From positions 3,224,001 through 3,288,000 of the forward strand of contig NW_027480464.1 of assembly GCF_051401765.1 (NCBI RefSeq): 64,000 nt of DNA. The letters are read 5' to 3'. A program made the position numbers and the translations under genes. The stretch comes from Calliopsis andreniformis (lineage: Eukaryota; Arthropoda; Insecta; Hymenoptera; Andrenidae). Positions 63,263-64,000 of this stretch are shown here, piece by piece. The notes beneath the pieces are model-generated. The model had not been told where the DNA came from, searched no databases, and saw nothing but the letters and a program-made list of their open reading frames with translations. Within the stretch, counting starts at the first letter, position 1; every line of letters starts with the position of its first letter.

Positions 63263-64000
63263 CAATGTTCAATCCTCAATCCTCAGTCCCCCAATCCTCA
63301 ATCCTCAATCCTCAGTCCTCAATCCTCAGTCCTCAATCCTCATTCTTCAATCCTCAATACCAAATTCTCAATCTTCAATCCTCAATCCTCAATCCTCAAT
63401 TCTCGATCCTCAATCCTCGATCCTCAGACCTCAAACATTGATACTCAACCCTCACTCCTCGTCCTCAATCCACAACCCTCAATCCTCAATCCTCACTCTT
63501 CAATCATCAATATACAATCTTCAGTCCTCAATCCTCAATACTCAATCCTCAATCCTCAATCCTCAATATTCAATCCACGATACCCTATCCTCAATGTTCA
63601 ATCCTCAATCCTCAATCCTCAATGCTCAATCCTCAATCCTCAATCCTCAATCCTCAATCCTCAATCCTCAGTCCCCAAACCTCAATCCTCAATCTTCAAT
63701 CCTCAAAACTCCATCTTCAATCCTCGATCCTCAATACTCAATCCTCAATCCTCAATCCTCAATCGTCAGTCTTCAATCCTCAATACCCGATACTCAATCT
63801 TCAATCCTCAATCCTCAATCCTCAATCCTCAATACTCAATCCTCAATCCTCAGTCCTCAATCCTCAAACCTCAATAATCAACCCTCAACCCTCATCGTCA
63901 ATCCTCAATCTTCAATCCTCAATCCTCAATCTTCAATGCTCAATACACAATCTTCAATCCTGAATCCTCAATTCTCAAGCCTCAATCCTCAATCCTCAAT

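Larger units (their letters stand above)
1..64000. repeat. Heptanucleotide satellite array (TCAATCC)n spanning the whole window
   Basis: Every part of the window can be read as consecutive heptamers of the form CAATCCT with substitutions. Common variants are CAGTCCT, CAATACT, CAATCTT, CAATTCT, CAACCCT, CAAACCT, CGATCCT and CATTCCT. Register is kept almost everywhere; the exceptions are scattered six-base units (CATCCT, CATCGT, CATCCA, CGTCCT, TGTCCT) and one class of eight-base unit. G is almost absent from the + strand and C from the minus strand. No unique-sequence island, transposon, RNA gene or ordinary coding region interrupts it, and both ends of the window are inside the array. I do not recognise the family by name. 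A eukaryotic satellite is the most likely identity; an expanded bacterial heptanucleotide repeat is the alternative. Confidence 0.97.
61222..64000. repeat. 2517-bp HOR, further copy (left-truncated, continuing past the window)
   Basis: Aligns to 47073-49851 at a constant offset of 14149, crossing the 48722/48723 junction without a break, so it holds the end of one 2517-bp unit and the start of the next. A private change is CTCAGCCCTCAATAG near 61894 (CTCAACCCTC in the others). The array evidently continues beyond base 64000. Confidence 0.9.

Noticed and set aside
1..64000. Telomere array
   Set aside because: GGATTGA does not match the telomere repeats I know, and telomerase-made arrays are homogeneous, whereas most units here carry variants in a fixed HOR order. 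A subtelomeric position remains possible.
1..64000. CRISPR array
   Set aside because: No alternation of a conserved 20-40 base repeat with unrelated spacers; all intervals are the same heptamer family.
1..64000. Cyanobacterial STRR-type heptanucleotide repeat as the definite identity
   Set aside because: The unit length matches, but the STRR arrays I know of are short and lack kilobase HORs; no cyanobacterial gene is present to support the host.

Overview
The window is one uninterrupted satellite-type array. From base 1 to base 64000 the + strand is a chain of degenerate copies of the heptanucleotide TCAATCC (equivalently CAATCCT; minus strand GGATTGA). I find no credible protein gene, rRNA, tRNA, CRISPR array, insertion sequence, promoter or terminator, and no stretch of ordinary unique DNA. 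Long open frames exist only because the repeat read in any + frame gives the same stop-free heptapeptide, SSILNPQ, while every minus frame meets TGA once per 21 bases. No gene identifies the organism. The size and the nested higher-order repeats (HORs) look most like eukaryotic heterochromatic, pericentromeric or subtelomeric satellite. Heptanucleotide arrays are also known in bacteria (the STRR repeats of cyanobacteria), so this is an inference.

The organisation is hierarchical. Level 1 is the 7-bp unit, with a limited set of recurring variants (CAGTCCT, CAATACT, CAATCTT, CAACCCT, CAAACCT, CGATCCT, CATTCTT). Level 2 is modules of 11 to 49 heptamers: a 237-bp module (33 heptamers plus one hexamer), a 189-bp block of exactly 27 heptamers marked by AGAATATCC and present 44 times, 77-bp and 343-bp tandem units. 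Level 3 is nearly identical kilobase HORs: 1615 bp (301-1915 / 1916-3530), 1928 bp (10853 / 12781), 1816 bp (about 23.64 / 25.45 kb), 2835 bp (25.93 / 28.76 kb), 4792 bp (28755-33546 / 33547-38338) and 2517 bp (46206-48722 / 48723-51239, with a further copy at 61.2-64.0 kb). Level 4 is dispersed duplication of multi-kilobase segments 14.5 to 15.2 kb apart, such as 41-46 kb with 56.2-61.2 kb.

Left to right: 0-5.1 kb is the 1615-bp HOR pair plus segment B; 5.1-10.1 kb is a mosaic; 10.1-14.2 kb is segment C and two 1928-bp HOR copies; 14.2-20.3 kb and 20.3-22.9 kb hold segment D twice, a third relative of the first HOR, and segments B and C again; 23.6-38.3 kb is nested tandem duplication (1816, 2835 and 4792 bp); 38.3-41 kb is mosaic; 41-64 kb is the super-repeat region with the densest 189-bp blocks and the three 2517-bp HOR copies.

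The HOR lengths follow a simple rule: each is 7n minus the number of six-base units it contains (plus one for an eight-base unit). All six-base units I inspected lie in one recognisable sequence context, so they appear to descend from one ancestral module. Copies differing by only a few bases over kilobases imply very recent unequal exchange or amplification, or assembly duplication, which sequence alone cannot exclude.
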